DNA from: Peteryoungia rhizophila
GTDB lineage: Bacteria; Pseudomonadota; Alphaproteobacteria; Rhizobiales; Rhizobiaceae
Direction of reading: 5' to 3'
Length of the DNA stretch: 64,000 nt
Assembly (NCBI RefSeq): GCF_004912145.1
Contig: NZ_STGT01000004.1
Location: forward strand, 1-64,000
The notes under the pieces were generated by a model. It did no database searches and was not told the origin of the DNA. It saw nothing but the letters and a program-made list of their open reading frames with translations. This document shows, piece by piece, positions 17,060 to 25,380 of the stretch. Numbering within the stretch: the stretch's first letter is position 1; each line of letters opens with the position of its first letter. A program made the position numbers and the translations under genes.

Positions 17060-18085
17060 TTAGATGTTTTCCCGGGTATAAATGTTGAAAGGCAGAATAC
17101 GCGTCTGGGAACCACCGTTGCCACGCCGGTCCACCGAGTGAAGCATGTTGGTGACGGCCACCTGTGCAAGGTTCTCCAGTGGGTGCGCTATCGCAACTGT
17201 CATCGACCCTTCTAGCAAGGCCGCTCTCGTAACGTCCATGAGCTCGTAGCCTACGACCACCAACTCCCCGTGCCTCTTGCTCGAACGTAGGGCCTGAAGA
17301 GCACCGCTGATCCCGCCTCCAGCTACATAAAGCCCAACCAAATCCTCATGATCAGTCAGAAGCTTCTCCGTCATTTCTTCGGCAATCGCAGATGATTCAA
17401 ACGTGGAGAGTGGCTCCAGCAGCGTCAGCTCGGAGGGATGTTCGCGAAAGTAGCTTCTGAACCCCGTCTCGTTCATTTCCTGATTTCGGTAGCGGGGGTT
17501 ACCCATGAGAATTCCGAGCTTTCCCGGGGCCTTGCAAATGTTGGCAAACACCCACGCCGCCTGTCTTCCCACCTTCCAATTGTCAAGACCGATGTAGGGA
17601 AACTCACCGGTCGCTGAAAGTTGACTGATGAGAGCAAACACCTTCACACCTGCCCGCTCGATCTCCGATAACGCCTCGCTGACGATCGGGTGAACTGCAG
17701 ATGTCACGCAAATCGCTTCACACTCCTTTGCAAGTGCGCGAGCGCGGTCAGCGGTATTCTGGGGGGATAGATCCTCGAGGAACTCGATCCTCAGGTCTAT
17801 GTCGACGTTATCAAGCGCCTTGGCTGCATTGCGGAAAGCAGCAGCCGTCATCTGATAAAATGGCCTATGAGGCTGCAGGAGTAGCAATCCGAAGCAATGC
17901 CGTGGCCTGCTCGCCAAGTTTCTGTTCTGGATGGCTCCCAGCCCATAGAAGCCGATCTCTGCAGCGGCAGCTTCCACCTTCTCACGCGTCTGTGCACTTA
18001 CGGCTGTGTGTCCCGCAAGCACTCGATTGACTGTTGCAACTGACACTCCGGCTCTCGCCGCGAGATCCCTGATCGTCGGCCTCAT
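17060..18085 (-). CDS. LacI-family repressor of the hydroxylase/ABC catabolic operon
   Basis: This 341-residue regulator has an N-terminal LacI HTH (TIRDLAARAGVSVATVNRVL) and hinge, then a periplasmic-binding-protein-like effector domain (GLLLLQPHRPFYQM, PYIGLDNWKVGRQAA, GILMGNPRYRNQEMN). It is divergent from the catabolic operon that starts near 18225. A 17-base inverted repeat lies 11 bases before its start. It most likely represses both itself and the operon, with the transported compound or a breakdown product as inducer. The known MocR of rhizopine clusters is of a different (GntR) family, so the control differs from the classical moc locus. Confidence 0.9.
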   Translation of the reverse strand: MRPTIRDLAARAGVSVATVNRVLAGHTAVSAQTREKVEAAAAEIGFYGLGAIQNRNLASRPRHCFGLLLLQPHRPFYQMTAAAFRNAAKALDNVDIDLRIEFLEDLSPQNTADRARALAKECEAICVTSAVHPIVSEALSEIERAGVKVFALISQLSATGEFPYIGLDNWKVGRQAAWVFANICKAPGKLGILMGNPRYRNQEMNETGFRSYFREHPSELTLLEPLSTFESSAIAEEMTEKLLTDHEDLVGLYVAGGGISGALQALRSSKRHGELVVVGYELMDVTRAALLEGSMTVAIAHPLENLAQVAVTNMLHSVDRRGNGGSQTRILPFNIYTRENI

Positions 18086-18095
18086 ATCGGCTCCA

Positions 18096-18112
18096 TGATA
18101 CTTTTTGTATCA
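18096..18112. promoter_or_regulatory. Inverted repeat, probable LacI-family operator
   Basis: The sequence tgatac-ttttt-gtatca is a six-base perfect inverted repeat with a five-base spacer. It sits just upstream of the LacI start codon, in the divergent promoter region of the hydroxylase operon. Confidence 0.5.
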
Positions 18113-18281
18113 GAAATAGCTCAATTCTGACACTTATGAGACAACATTCATGCGACAATAAGTCAAGCATTGATTTGATCCATCTCAATTTGGCATCTTC
18201 CACCTCATCAAGTTGCCCTGAAAAATGGCAATTGGCGCCAAGAACTACACAGCGAATGCTGGCCGTAAGAGGAGAGCTCAA

Positions 18282-19301
18282 GTGGACGATCTGAAGTTCG
18301 GCAAGAGGAATAAGCGCGGTGACTGGTCCCCGAATGCGCCTTTGGAAGTGGCGCCGTTCTGGACTTGGCCGCCGAAGTTTCTCTCGCTGCTGAAATGGAT
18401 CCCGGAATACCTGTTCCCATGGAACGCATTCCACCTAGCAACCACAATGCTCTACTGGTATTTCGTGATTCCGGATCGCGAAGTGATGGTGAACCTTAAC
18501 TGGGGCTGGGCGCTCTGGCTTTATGCCGTAAATGCCGCTGCCATCTTCGCATTCTACGGCTCCATCGAGCTGATATTCTACGTCAAGCGGAAGCAGGGCA
18601 ACCGCTTCAAGTACAATGCAAAATTCCCGAGCGAGCAGCCCTCTGATGTGTTCTGGTTCAAGAGCCAGAACATCGACAACTTCTTGCGCTCGTTCTTCAT
18701 TTCGATCCCGCTGTGGACGCTTGTAGAGGTTCTGTTCCTTTGGGTCTTTGCGAATGGCTGGGTTCCGTGGCTAAGCTGGGCAGATCACCCGGTCTATCTC
18801 TGCATCCTCATTCTGCTCTGCCCCGCAATCCATGAGGTTCACTTCTTTTGCATTCATTGGCTCATCCATCAGGAGCCGCTCTACAAGTGGATTCACTCGG
18901 TTCACCACAACTCCGTGAATCCCTCTCCATGGTCGTCGCTGTCCATGCATCCGATCGAGGGGTTCCTCTACCACGCCGTCGCATTCTGGCACCTCGTCAT
19001 ACCGTCAAACCCCATCGTCGCGCTGTTCCAATTGCACGCGGCCGGATTTGGTGCAGTCAACGGCCATATCGGGTTCGACAAGCTTGAGATCACCGAGAAT
19101 ACCCCTTTGGACAGCCACGCCTACACCCACTACCTGCACCACAAGTACTTTGAGGTGAACTATGGCGGTGACGGCCTCATCCCACTCGATAAGTGGTTGG
19201 GCACCTGGCACGACGGCACCAAGGAAGGCGATATCCGTATGGAAGCACGGTTCGAAAGGAAGAAGGCCCGCGTGAATGCGAAGGCGTCCGGCACGAACTG
19301 A
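18282..19301 (+). CDS. Membrane di-iron hydroxylase, sterol-desaturase (ERG3) family
   Basis: Members are integral membrane non-haem di-iron enzymes that hydroxylate or desaturate C-H bonds using O2 and electrons from a reductase chain. The histidine clusters are present: HEVHFFCIHWLIHQ, HSVHH, and HAYTHYLHHKYFEVNYG near the C-terminus. Several hydrophobic spans lie between about 50 and 190. GTG at 18282 has an aggag site 8 bases upstream and gives 339 residues; the ATG at 18225 (358 residues) lacks one. The same operon encodes a Rieske ferredoxin and a ferredoxin reductase, so a complete three-part monooxygenase is likely. Classical MocD belongs to the fatty-acid desaturase family, so this is a different catalytic component. 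Confidence 0.85.
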   Translation: MDDLKFGKRNKRGDWSPNAPLEVAPFWTWPPKFLSLLKWIPEYLFPWNAFHLATTMLYWYFVIPDREVMVNLNWGWALWLYAVNAAAIFAFYGSIELIFYVKRKQGNRFKYNAKFPSEQPSDVFWFKSQNIDNFLRSFFISIPLWTLVEVLFLWVFANGWVPWLSWADHPVYLCILILLCPAIHEVHFFCIHWLIHQEPLYKWIHSVHHNSVNPSPWSSLSMHPIEGFLYHAVAFWHLVIPSNPIVALFQLHAAGFGAVNGHIGFDKLEITENTPLDSHAYTHYLHHKYFEVNYGGDGLIPLDKWLGTWHDGTKEGDIRMEARFERKKARVNAKASGTN

Positions 19302-19414
19302 ACGAGATAGGCGAGCTGGTTCTAGGAGGAGACAGCTCGCAAAATCCGGCCCGGAGGGCAAAACATCAACCAGGTGACTTCTGCCGAGGGGGCAGAATTT
19401 TGGAGGAGAAAGTC

Positions 19415-20389
19415 ATGAAGTTTTCGAAGTGTCTGATGCGGCTCGTAACCGCCACCGCTATTGCCGCTGTCACGGTGACCGCAGCGTCAGCGGCAAACAT
19501 TGCAGTCGTCGGCGGCAAGAACGACGACGCCTTCTGGAACAAGATCAAGAAGGGCATTGATGACTCTCAGCTCGTTGTCCAGGCCAATGGAGGGACGGTG
19601 AACTACCTCCGCCTCCAGACTTACGACAACTTCGCTCCCGACGTTGTTCAACTCATTCAGACCGCGATCTCGATGAAGGTCGATGGTCTCGTGATCCCGA
19701 ACTGGGTGCCGGAGTCGGAAGACCCGGTCATCAAGCAGGCCGTTGAAGCCGGCATCAAGGTCATCCTGATGAATGCGGGTTCTGCCGAAAAGGCGAAAGA
19801 ACTGGGTGCGATCAACTATGTGGGCTCGGATGAATACATCGCGGGCGTGGCTGGCGGCGAATACTTTGGCAAGAAGGGGCAGAAGAACGTTCTGTGCGTC
19901 AATACGCTACCAGGCACCGCGAACATCGAAGCGCGCTGCAAAGGCATCGCCGACGGAGTCGCCAAGAGCGGAGGCAAGTCCACTCAGCTTCCGCTTCCCT
20001 CGTCCAGCTTCGGTGATCCGAATGCCGTTGCCGAGGCGATCAAAGCTACCCTCCTCAAGGATCCTTCCATCGATGGCATGGCCACGATCAGTGCCGGGGA
20101 CGCTGACAGCGCCGCAATTGGCATCCAGCAGGCAGGCCTCACAGGGAAAGTACAGCTCGGTTCGTTCGACTTCAGCGAGTCCACACTGATCCGCATCAAG
20201 AACAACGAACAATCCTTCGCCATCGACCAGCAGCCTTATCTGCAGTCGTTGCTCTCGGTTACCCTTCTGGCATCGCATATCGATTTCGGCACGGATCTCC
20301 CGACGCGTCCTCTTCTCACGGGGCCCGGCATCGTCGACGCCACCAACATCGATGCCACTCTCGCAGGTGTCGAAAAGGGCGCGCGCTAG
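19415..20389 (+). CDS. Sugar/inositol-type periplasmic binding protein
   Basis: This 324-residue family-1 binding protein has a signal peptide (LMRLVTATAIAAVTVTAASA) and a ribose-binding-protein-like mature part: IAVVGGKNDDAFWNKIKKG, VDGLVIPNWVPES, VGSDEYIAGVAGGEYFGKKG and TISAGDADSAAIG. It delivers its ligand to the permease encoded next. The ATG at 19415 follows ggaggag at 19402-19408; longer in-frame starts overlap the hydroxylase gene. MocB of rhizopine clusters is of the same general class, which fits but does not prove an inositol-like ligand. A strong hairpin follows the stop. Confidence 0.88.
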   Translation: MKFSKCLMRLVTATAIAAVTVTAASAANIAVVGGKNDDAFWNKIKKGIDDSQLVVQANGGTVNYLRLQTYDNFAPDVVQLIQTAISMKVDGLVIPNWVPESEDPVIKQAVEAGIKVILMNAGSAEKAKELGAINYVGSDEYIAGVAGGEYFGKKGQKNVLCVNTLPGTANIEARCKGIADGVAKSGGKSTQLPLPSSSFGDPNAVAEAIKATLLKDPSIDGMATISAGDADSAAIGIQQAGLTGKVQLGSFDFSESTLIRIKNNEQSFAIDQQPYLQSLLSVTLLASHIDFGTDLPTRPLLTGPGIVDATNIDATLAGVEKGAR

Positions 20390-20396
20390 TCAAGTC

Positions 20397-20427
20397 GATC
20401 CAGCCGACGTTCCTTGTCGGCTGGATC
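20397..20427 (+). promoter_or_regulatory. Intra-operon hairpin after the binding-protein gene
   Basis: A perfect 12-base-pair stem (gatccagccgac/gtcggctggatc) with a seven-base loop starts eight bases after the stop. The position suggests 3'-end protection or partial termination, raising binding-protein output over the membrane components. Confidence 0.7.
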
Positions 20428-20487
20428 TCCAAGCCATGGGCAGTGGGACATGCTGCAGTGACAGCTCACCGTTGGGAGGAAAAATCC

Positions 20488-21483
20488 GTGCGACCAATCA
20501 ACCCGTCCGGCCTGTTGCGTCGGCCCGAAGCGGGAGCCTTTCTCGGGCTGCTCTTCGTCCTTGTCTTCTTCACGATCTTCGGATCGTCTCAGTTCCTGGC
20601 TCCAGCAGGCGCGTCTAGCTGGTTGAATGTTGCCGCCAATCTCGGTGTGGTCGCAATCCCGATTGGTCTATTGATGATCGCGGGAGAACTTGATGTGTCG
20701 ATCGGATCGATGATCCCTGCGGGATCTATGACCGTTGCAATCATCTCGGGTCATTATGAGTTGCCGATCTGGCTTGGTATCGCCGGATGCCTCGGTCTCG
20801 GGCTAATCGTGGGCCTGATCAACGGTGTGCTCGTGGTTAGAACGGCAGTACCGTCACTCATCGTCACACTCGGCACGCTATTTGCGGTCGCAGGGCTTAC
20901 CCTTGGGTTATCCGTCATGATTACGGGGTCGACCAGCGTCGCCCTGCAGTCAAGCGGGGTAGCCAAGCTCATCTTCGGTTCGTTCATCAACAACACGTTC
21001 CAGGTGATGATCCTCTGGTGGCTCGCGTTTACGGCCGTCTACATCTTCGTCATCCACTTCTCGCCATGGGGAAACTGGATCTTCGCCATGGGCGGTGACC
21101 GGATCAGCGCTCGCAACGCTGGCATTCCGACCGACAAGCTTACGATTGCACTTTTCGTGGTCTCGTCCGTCAGCGCAGCGTTCGTCGGCATGTGCCAGGC
21201 GATGTTGTTCAACTCTGCTCAGGTCTCGTCCGGCAGTGCATTCATCTTCAACTCGATCATATCGGTGGTCGTTGGCGGGGTTCTGCTGACGGGCGGTTTT
21301 GGCTCGATCATCGGGATTTTCTTCGGCACCATCACCTTCGCAGTCGTGAACCAGGGCATCTACTTCACGACGTTCGACCGGAACCTTTCGAGCCTGATCA
21401 TTGGTGTGATGCTACTCGCTGCGGTCCTGATGAATAACACCTTCCGCCGCATGGCGCTCTCTTACACCTCGAAGAAGAAGTGA
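20488..21483 (+). CDS. Sugar ABC transporter permease (RbsC type)
   Basis: This 331-residue inner-membrane permease has about eight to ten hydrophobic spans and the family signatures LMIAGELDVSIGSMIPAG, PSLIVTLGTLFAVAGL and FGSIIGIFFGTITFAV. The GTG at 20488 follows gggagga at 20474-20480. It is the only permease in this operon, so the channel is probably a homodimer, as in the fructose-type FrcBCA systems of rhizobia. It partners with the short ATPase encoded nine bases downstream. Confidence 0.9.
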   Translation: MRPINPSGLLRRPEAGAFLGLLFVLVFFTIFGSSQFLAPAGASSWLNVAANLGVVAIPIGLLMIAGELDVSIGSMIPAGSMTVAIISGHYELPIWLGIAGCLGLGLIVGLINGVLVVRTAVPSLIVTLGTLFAVAGLTLGLSVMITGSTSVALQSSGVAKLIFGSFINNTFQVMILWWLAFTAVYIFVIHFSPWGNWIFAMGGDRISARNAGIPTDKLTIALFVVSSVSAAFVGMCQAMLFNSAQVSSGSAFIFNSIISVVVGGVLLTGGFGSIIGIFFGTITFAVVNQGIYFTTFDRNLSSLIIGVMLLAAVLMNNTFRRMALSYTSKKK

Positions 21484-21492
21484 GGGGCCGAG

Positions 21493-22305
21493 ATGTCGAC
21501 ACTCATCATGAAGCTCATCGACGTTTGCAAGTCGTTCGGCCCGATAGACGTTCTGCACAACATCAACCTTGAAATTCGTGCTGGGGAGGTTCTCTGCCTT
21601 CTCGGCGACAACGGGGCGGGCAAGTCCACCCTGATCAAAACCTTGTCCGGGGTGTATGTGCCGAATTCAGGCACGATCGAGATGGACGGCCTTCCAGTCG
21701 TCTTCAGAACCCCGAGAGATGCAAGTGATCGGGGCATCGCTACAGTCCACCAGTTCGGTGGAACGTTTCCTCTCATGTCTATCGGCCGATCATTCTTCGT
21801 TGGCGTCGAGCCCACAAAGGGATGGGGTCCCTTCAAGATTTTTGACCGCAAGAAAGCCAATGAGATAGCGGTTAAAGCTGTTCGGGACTTCGGCATTACG
21901 AGGATCGACGATGGAGATCGTCTGGTCGGCGGCCTCTCGGGCGGAGAACGCCAATCCTTGGCTATCGCCAGGGCGGTCCACTTCGGCGCACGCGTGCTCA
22001 TTCTAGATGAGCCGACGGCGGCCTTAGGGGTGAAGCAAGCGACCCACGTTCTTCGGATCGTGAATGAAGCGAAACGCCGTGGTCTCGCGGTTGTGTTCAT
22101 CACGCACCAGGTCACGCACGCGATGGCTGTCGGAGATCATTTCGCTGTACTCATCCGTGGTGCGATCGCCGCTGATTTCAAACGTGGCGAAAAGACACGT
22201 GAGGAGATCACCGACCTCATGGCTGGCGGTGAGACTATGGCCGACCTCGAGGCGGCGATTGAGGCTGACAGTGCCGCAGCGGGCAATGCTCAAGCTGCTG
22301 AATGA
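21493..22305 (+). CDS. Sugar ABC transporter ATPase, single-domain
   Basis: This 270-residue ATPase has Walker A GDNGAGKST, signature LSGGERQSLAIARA and Walker B LILDEPTAALG, followed by the switch His in VVFITHQVTHA. Unlike the two-domain (about 500-residue) ATPases of the other two sugar operons in the window, it is a single nucleotide-binding domain and must dimerise, as FrcA does. The C-terminal tail is Ala/Glu-rich. Confidence 0.92.
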   Translation: MSTLIMKLIDVCKSFGPIDVLHNINLEIRAGEVLCLLGDNGAGKSTLIKTLSGVYVPNSGTIEMDGLPVVFRTPRDASDRGIATVHQFGGTFPLMSIGRSFFVGVEPTKGWGPFKIFDRKKANEIAVKAVRDFGITRIDDGDRLVGGLSGGERQSLAIARAVHFGARVLILDEPTAALGVKQATHVLRIVNEAKRRGLAVVFITHQVTHAMAVGDHFAVLIRGAIAADFKRGEKTREEITDLMAGGETMADLEAAIEADSAAAGNAQAAE

Positions 22306-22374
22306 AAACCAGATTTAATGCGGGCGGCGAACACTTTTCTGTCCGGCCGCCATATCGAATGCAGAGGAATCAAG

Positions 22375-22686
22375 ATGGGAAACTGGACCCGCGTATGCGC
22401 GAAAGATGACATTGAGCAAGAGAATCTCATCCGTTTTGATCATGAGGGACGGACTTTCATCGTGATCCGAAGCCCCGACGACACTTTCCATTGCACGGAC
22501 GGAATATGCACCCATGAACACGTGCACTTGGGCGACGGCCTCGTGATGGATCATGTGATCGAGTGCCCGAAGCATAACGCCACTTTTGACTATCGCACCG
22601 GGGAAGCCAAGCGCGCACCGGCATGCATCAACCTGAAGACCTGGCCTGTAAAGGTCGAGGGCAACGATATCCTGATCGAGATCTGA
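22375..22686 (+). CDS. mocE: MocE-family Rieske [2Fe-2S] ferredoxin
   Basis: This 103-residue soluble Rieske protein has cluster ligands in CTHEHVHLGDG and CPKHNATFDY (C-x-H ... C-x-x-H). The opening NWTRVCAKDDIEQENLIRFD, the phrase DGLVMDHVIECPKHN and the end INLKTWPVKVEGNDILIEI match the MocE family known from rhizopine catabolism and its relatives. It would carry electrons from the reductase encoded at 25381 to the membrane hydroxylase at 18282. The ATG at 22375 follows agagga. It lies between the ABC ATPase gene and an isomerase gene, four bases from the latter. Confidence 0.92.
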   Translation: MGNWTRVCAKDDIEQENLIRFDHEGRTFIVIRSPDDTFHCTDGICTHEHVHLGDGLVMDHVIECPKHNATFDYRTGEAKRAPACINLKTWPVKVEGNDILIEI

Positions 22687-22690
22687 GAAT

Positions 22691-23485
22691 ATGTCGCAAT
22701 TTGAACTAGCCGCCTGTGCGGAAATGATCTGGCGTGACCGACCGATTGAATGGCGAGCTACGCGCCTGACAGAGCTCGGTTTCGGTGTAGGGCTCTGGAA
22801 CTGGCCAGAGCATGATCTGTCGAAGCTGGAGAAGACCGGAGCAACGTTCACGATCATGAACGGTTATCTGACCGGGCGGCTCACCGACGATGAGGGCGCG
22901 GACGAGCTGCTGCGTTCCGCCAAGGAAACAGCTGCAATTGGCAAGCGACTGGGTGTGCAGCGCTTGAATCTCCATGGCACGGGTCTGGGCGAAGGCGGGC
23001 TCCCCGTGCAGCCGATTGAGACCGTGACCGGGGCAATGTGGCTGAAGGCTCGCGACACCCTCTGCCGCATCGCAGATCTGGCCGAGCAAGAAGACGTCGT
23101 CTTCACCCTTGAGAACCTCAATTTGCCTGTAGATCACCCGGGCGTTCCGTTCGGAAGAGCGGAGGACACGCTAGCCCTTGTTTCGAGTATCAATCACCCA
23201 CGTTTGCGCCTGAACCTTGACCTCTATCACGCGCAGATCGGAGAGGGGAACCTTATCGAATTGTGCCGCAGGGCATTGCCTTGGATCGCCGAGATCCAAG
23301 TTGCGGATGTGCCGGGCCGGTGTGAGCCTGGTACCGGCGAGGTCAACTGGAGCGGGATCGCGCGCGCACTCCATCAGATGGGTTATCAGGGCCCGGTCGG
23401 CATGGAGGCATATGCTTCCGGCGACCCGATGGATGCACTCGAAGCCTTCCGGTGGGCTTTTTCTCTCTCACGGGATGACCTCTGA
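22691..23485 (+). CDS. TIM-barrel sugar isomerase/epimerase, hydroxypyruvate-isomerase type (MocC-like position)
   Basis: This 264-residue TIM-barrel protein is of the xylose-isomerase-like (AP-endonuclease 2) superfamily. Probable metal ligands sit in FTLENLNLP (Glu), LRLNLDLYHAQIGEGN (Asp and His), IAEIQVADVPGRCEPGTGE and GPVGMEAYASGD (Glu). The QVADVPGRxEPGTGEVNW stretch is characteristic of hydroxypyruvate isomerases and 2-oxo-tetronate isomerases; the same signature is recognisable in OtnI at 49650. In rhizopine clusters MocC is a related barrel. It likely interconverts keto/aldo or epimeric forms of the imported compound. Its stop overlaps the next start (TGATG). Confidence 0.85.
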   Translation: MSQFELAACAEMIWRDRPIEWRATRLTELGFGVGLWNWPEHDLSKLEKTGATFTIMNGYLTGRLTDDEGADELLRSAKETAAIGKRLGVQRLNLHGTGLGEGGLPVQPIETVTGAMWLKARDTLCRIADLAEQEDVVFTLENLNLPVDHPGVPFGRAEDTLALVSSINHPRLRLNLDLYHAQIGEGNLIELCRRALPWIAEIQVADVPGRCEPGTGEVNWSGIARALHQMGYQGPVGMEAYASGDPMDALEAFRWAFSLSRDDL

Positions 23486-24324
23486 TGGTGCATAGGAACA
23501 CTCGACCGACAGTCTCGGACATCCGTGCGATGAAAAGCCGAGGCGAAAAAATTTCGATGTTGTACGTCACAACCATCGATGAGGCCGCAGCAGCGAACGC
23601 TGCTGGCGTTCACATGCTCTCAATCGAAGGCCGCGTTTTCAGCCCACAGATGCGAGAAGCCGCAGGCAATTGTTTCGTGCAGGTCGGATTGCCTTACGGC
23701 GGCTGGGGCACTTTTCAGGGGCAGCATCTGGCGACGGCCGAGGACTACTTGCGAGCAGCGTACCACTTTACTGCCATGGGAGGTGACTGCTTCTATTGTG
23801 CAGCGTCCTTCGACGTTCAGAAGGCTCTATGCGACAATCATGTTCCAATTGTCGCACATGTAGGCCTCATCCCCTCATACATCACGTGGACAGGCTTCCG
23901 CGCAGTTGGGAAGACAGCCGCAGAAGCGACAACCGTCTGGAGCGAAGTCAAGCGGCTCGAAGCCATCGGCTGCTTTGGTGCAGAGCTGGAGTGTGTGCCG
24001 GACCGTATCGGAGCATACATATCCAAGAATACGTCCATGATCATGCTTGGCATGGGCGCTGGTCCTGACGCTGACGCTCAGTATTTGTTCGCGGAAGATG
24101 TGCTCGGGCACACCGACGGCCACAAGCCGAGACACGCCAAGACCTATCGGAATTTTGCAGCCGAATTCCAACGTCTACAGGCAGAACGCATATCTGCATT
24201 CCAAGAGTTCGTCGCTGACGTGAACTCCGGAGCTTATCCGGAACGCCAGCACAACGTATCGATCCCCGACAGCGAATACGAAGCCTTCGTGGCCGGGATC
24301 AACGATCAAACACCGTCCCACTAA
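23485..24324 (+). CDS. Divergent PanB-like (ketopantoate hydroxymethyltransferase family) protein
   Basis: This 279-residue barrel is of the PEP mutase/PanB superfamily. True PanB moves a hydroxymethyl group between 5,10-methylene-tetrahydrofolate and 2-oxoisovalerate. The C-terminal half keeps family signatures: VPIVAHVGLIPS, TGFRAVGKTAAEA, GAELECVPDRIGAYIS and MLGMGAGPDADAQYLF. The N-terminal active-site segment is altered: MLSIEG where PanB has a VGDS-type metal-binding Asp, and GGDCFYCAAS where the Lys-Glu pair (VKLEGG) normally lies. A role in pantothenate synthesis is therefore unlikely. In this operon it may cleave or transfer a one-carbon or branched unit, perhaps to folate. That is inference. 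Confidence 0.8.
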   Translation: MVHRNTRPTVSDIRAMKSRGEKISMLYVTTIDEAAAANAAGVHMLSIEGRVFSPQMREAAGNCFVQVGLPYGGWGTFQGQHLATAEDYLRAAYHFTAMGGDCFYCAASFDVQKALCDNHVPIVAHVGLIPSYITWTGFRAVGKTAAEATTVWSEVKRLEAIGCFGAELECVPDRIGAYISKNTSMIMLGMGAGPDADAQYLFAEDVLGHTDGHKPRHAKTYRNFAAEFQRLQAERISAFQEFVADVNSGAYPERQHNVSIPDSEYEAFVAGINDQTPSH

Positions 24325-24334
24325 GGATCCACTG

Positions 24335-25336
24335 ATGTTGAATGTAGCACTTCTAGGTGCAGGCCGTATCGCAGGCGTACACGCCACGGCGATTTCCTCC
24401 CATCCGCAGAGCCGTCTGTCTGCAGTCGCAGATATCAATGTTGCTGCCGCTGAACGGCTTGCAGCGCAGTATGGAGCCGCAGTTCGCTCGATCGACGAAA
24501 TTCTGGCTGATGCTTCCGTTGATGCGGTCTTGATCGCAACATCTACCGACACGCACTCCGATCTGATCGAACGTGCGACGGCGGCAGGCAAAGCGGTCCT
24601 GTGTGAAAAACCAGTGGATCTGAGCCTTGAGCGTGCGCTGGCATGTCAAAAGGCCGTCAGCGCGTCAGGTAAGCCTGTCATGATCGGCTTCAATCGGCGC
24701 TTCGATCCAAATTTCGCAGCTTTGAAAGCCGCTTCGGAAAGAGGCGAAATTGGAAAGAGCGAGCTCCTCTCGATTACTTCCTTCGATCCGGCCCCACCCC
24801 CGGTTTCATACATCAAGGTTTCCGGAGGCATCTTCCGTGACATGATGATCCATGACTTCGACATGTCCAACTTCATCATGGGCAGTGTTCCTAAGACTGT
24901 CTCTGCGGTTGGCAGCTCAATCGTCGACCCAGAGATCGGAGCTGCGGGAGATATCGATACAGCCGTGGTCACGCTGCAATACGATGACGGACGGGTTGCC
25001 GTGATCAAGAACAGCAGGCGCGCAGTTTATGGCTATGATCAGCGTCTTGAGCTGCTTGGTTCGGAGGGACTTCTTCAGGCTCAGAACATGTTGGAAAGTA
25101 CCGTCGTCAAGTCGACGACATCCGGTGTCGTCTCAGCCAAGCCGACATACTTCTTTCTTGAGCGGTACATGCCAGCTTACGCCGCAGAATGGGCAGCATT
25201 CGTGGAAGCCGTGGCGGGCGGAGACAGCGTCCCAGTCACGCTGGAAGATGGCGTTGCGGCACTGGCTATGGCTGAGGCTGCGGCCCGGTCGCTCTCTTCA
25301 CGGCGGCCCGTCGATCTTGCCGACATCCTGGGTTGA
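24335..25336 (+). CDS. Gfo/Idh/MocA-family dehydrogenase, inositol 2-dehydrogenase-like
   Basis: This 333-residue NAD-dependent oxidoreductase has an N-terminal Rossmann fold (VALLGAGRIAGVHA), the catalytic Lys in LCEKPVDLSLERA at about 95-105, and the barrel-side motif SGGIFRDMMIHDFDM with the His/Asp of IolG-type enzymes. MIGFNRRFDPNF is also typical of inositol dehydrogenases. MocA of rhizopine catabolism is of this family. It probably oxidises the demethylated inositol or sugar product, or the imported compound itself. It lies between the PanB-like and ferredoxin reductase genes in the same operon. Confidence 0.88.
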   Translation: MLNVALLGAGRIAGVHATAISSHPQSRLSAVADINVAAAERLAAQYGAAVRSIDEILADASVDAVLIATSTDTHSDLIERATAAGKAVLCEKPVDLSLERALACQKAVSASGKPVMIGFNRRFDPNFAALKAASERGEIGKSELLSITSFDPAPPPVSYIKVSGGIFRDMMIHDFDMSNFIMGSVPKTVSAVGSSIVDPEIGAAGDIDTAVVTLQYDDGRVAVIKNSRRAVYGYDQRLELLGSEGLLQAQNMLESTVVKSTTSGVVSAKPTYFFLERYMPAYAAEWAAFVEAVAGGDSVPVTLEDGVAALAMAEAAARSLSSRRPVDLADILG

Positions 25337-25380
25337 AGGAACCAGTCGGTTAAGTTCGAAAAGTCGAGGGAGGAGGTCAC

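Noticed and set aside
18086..18224. CRISPR or tandem repeat in the AT-rich LacI/hydroxylase intergenic region
   Set aside because: Only a single short inverted repeat is present; there is no repeated spacer structure.
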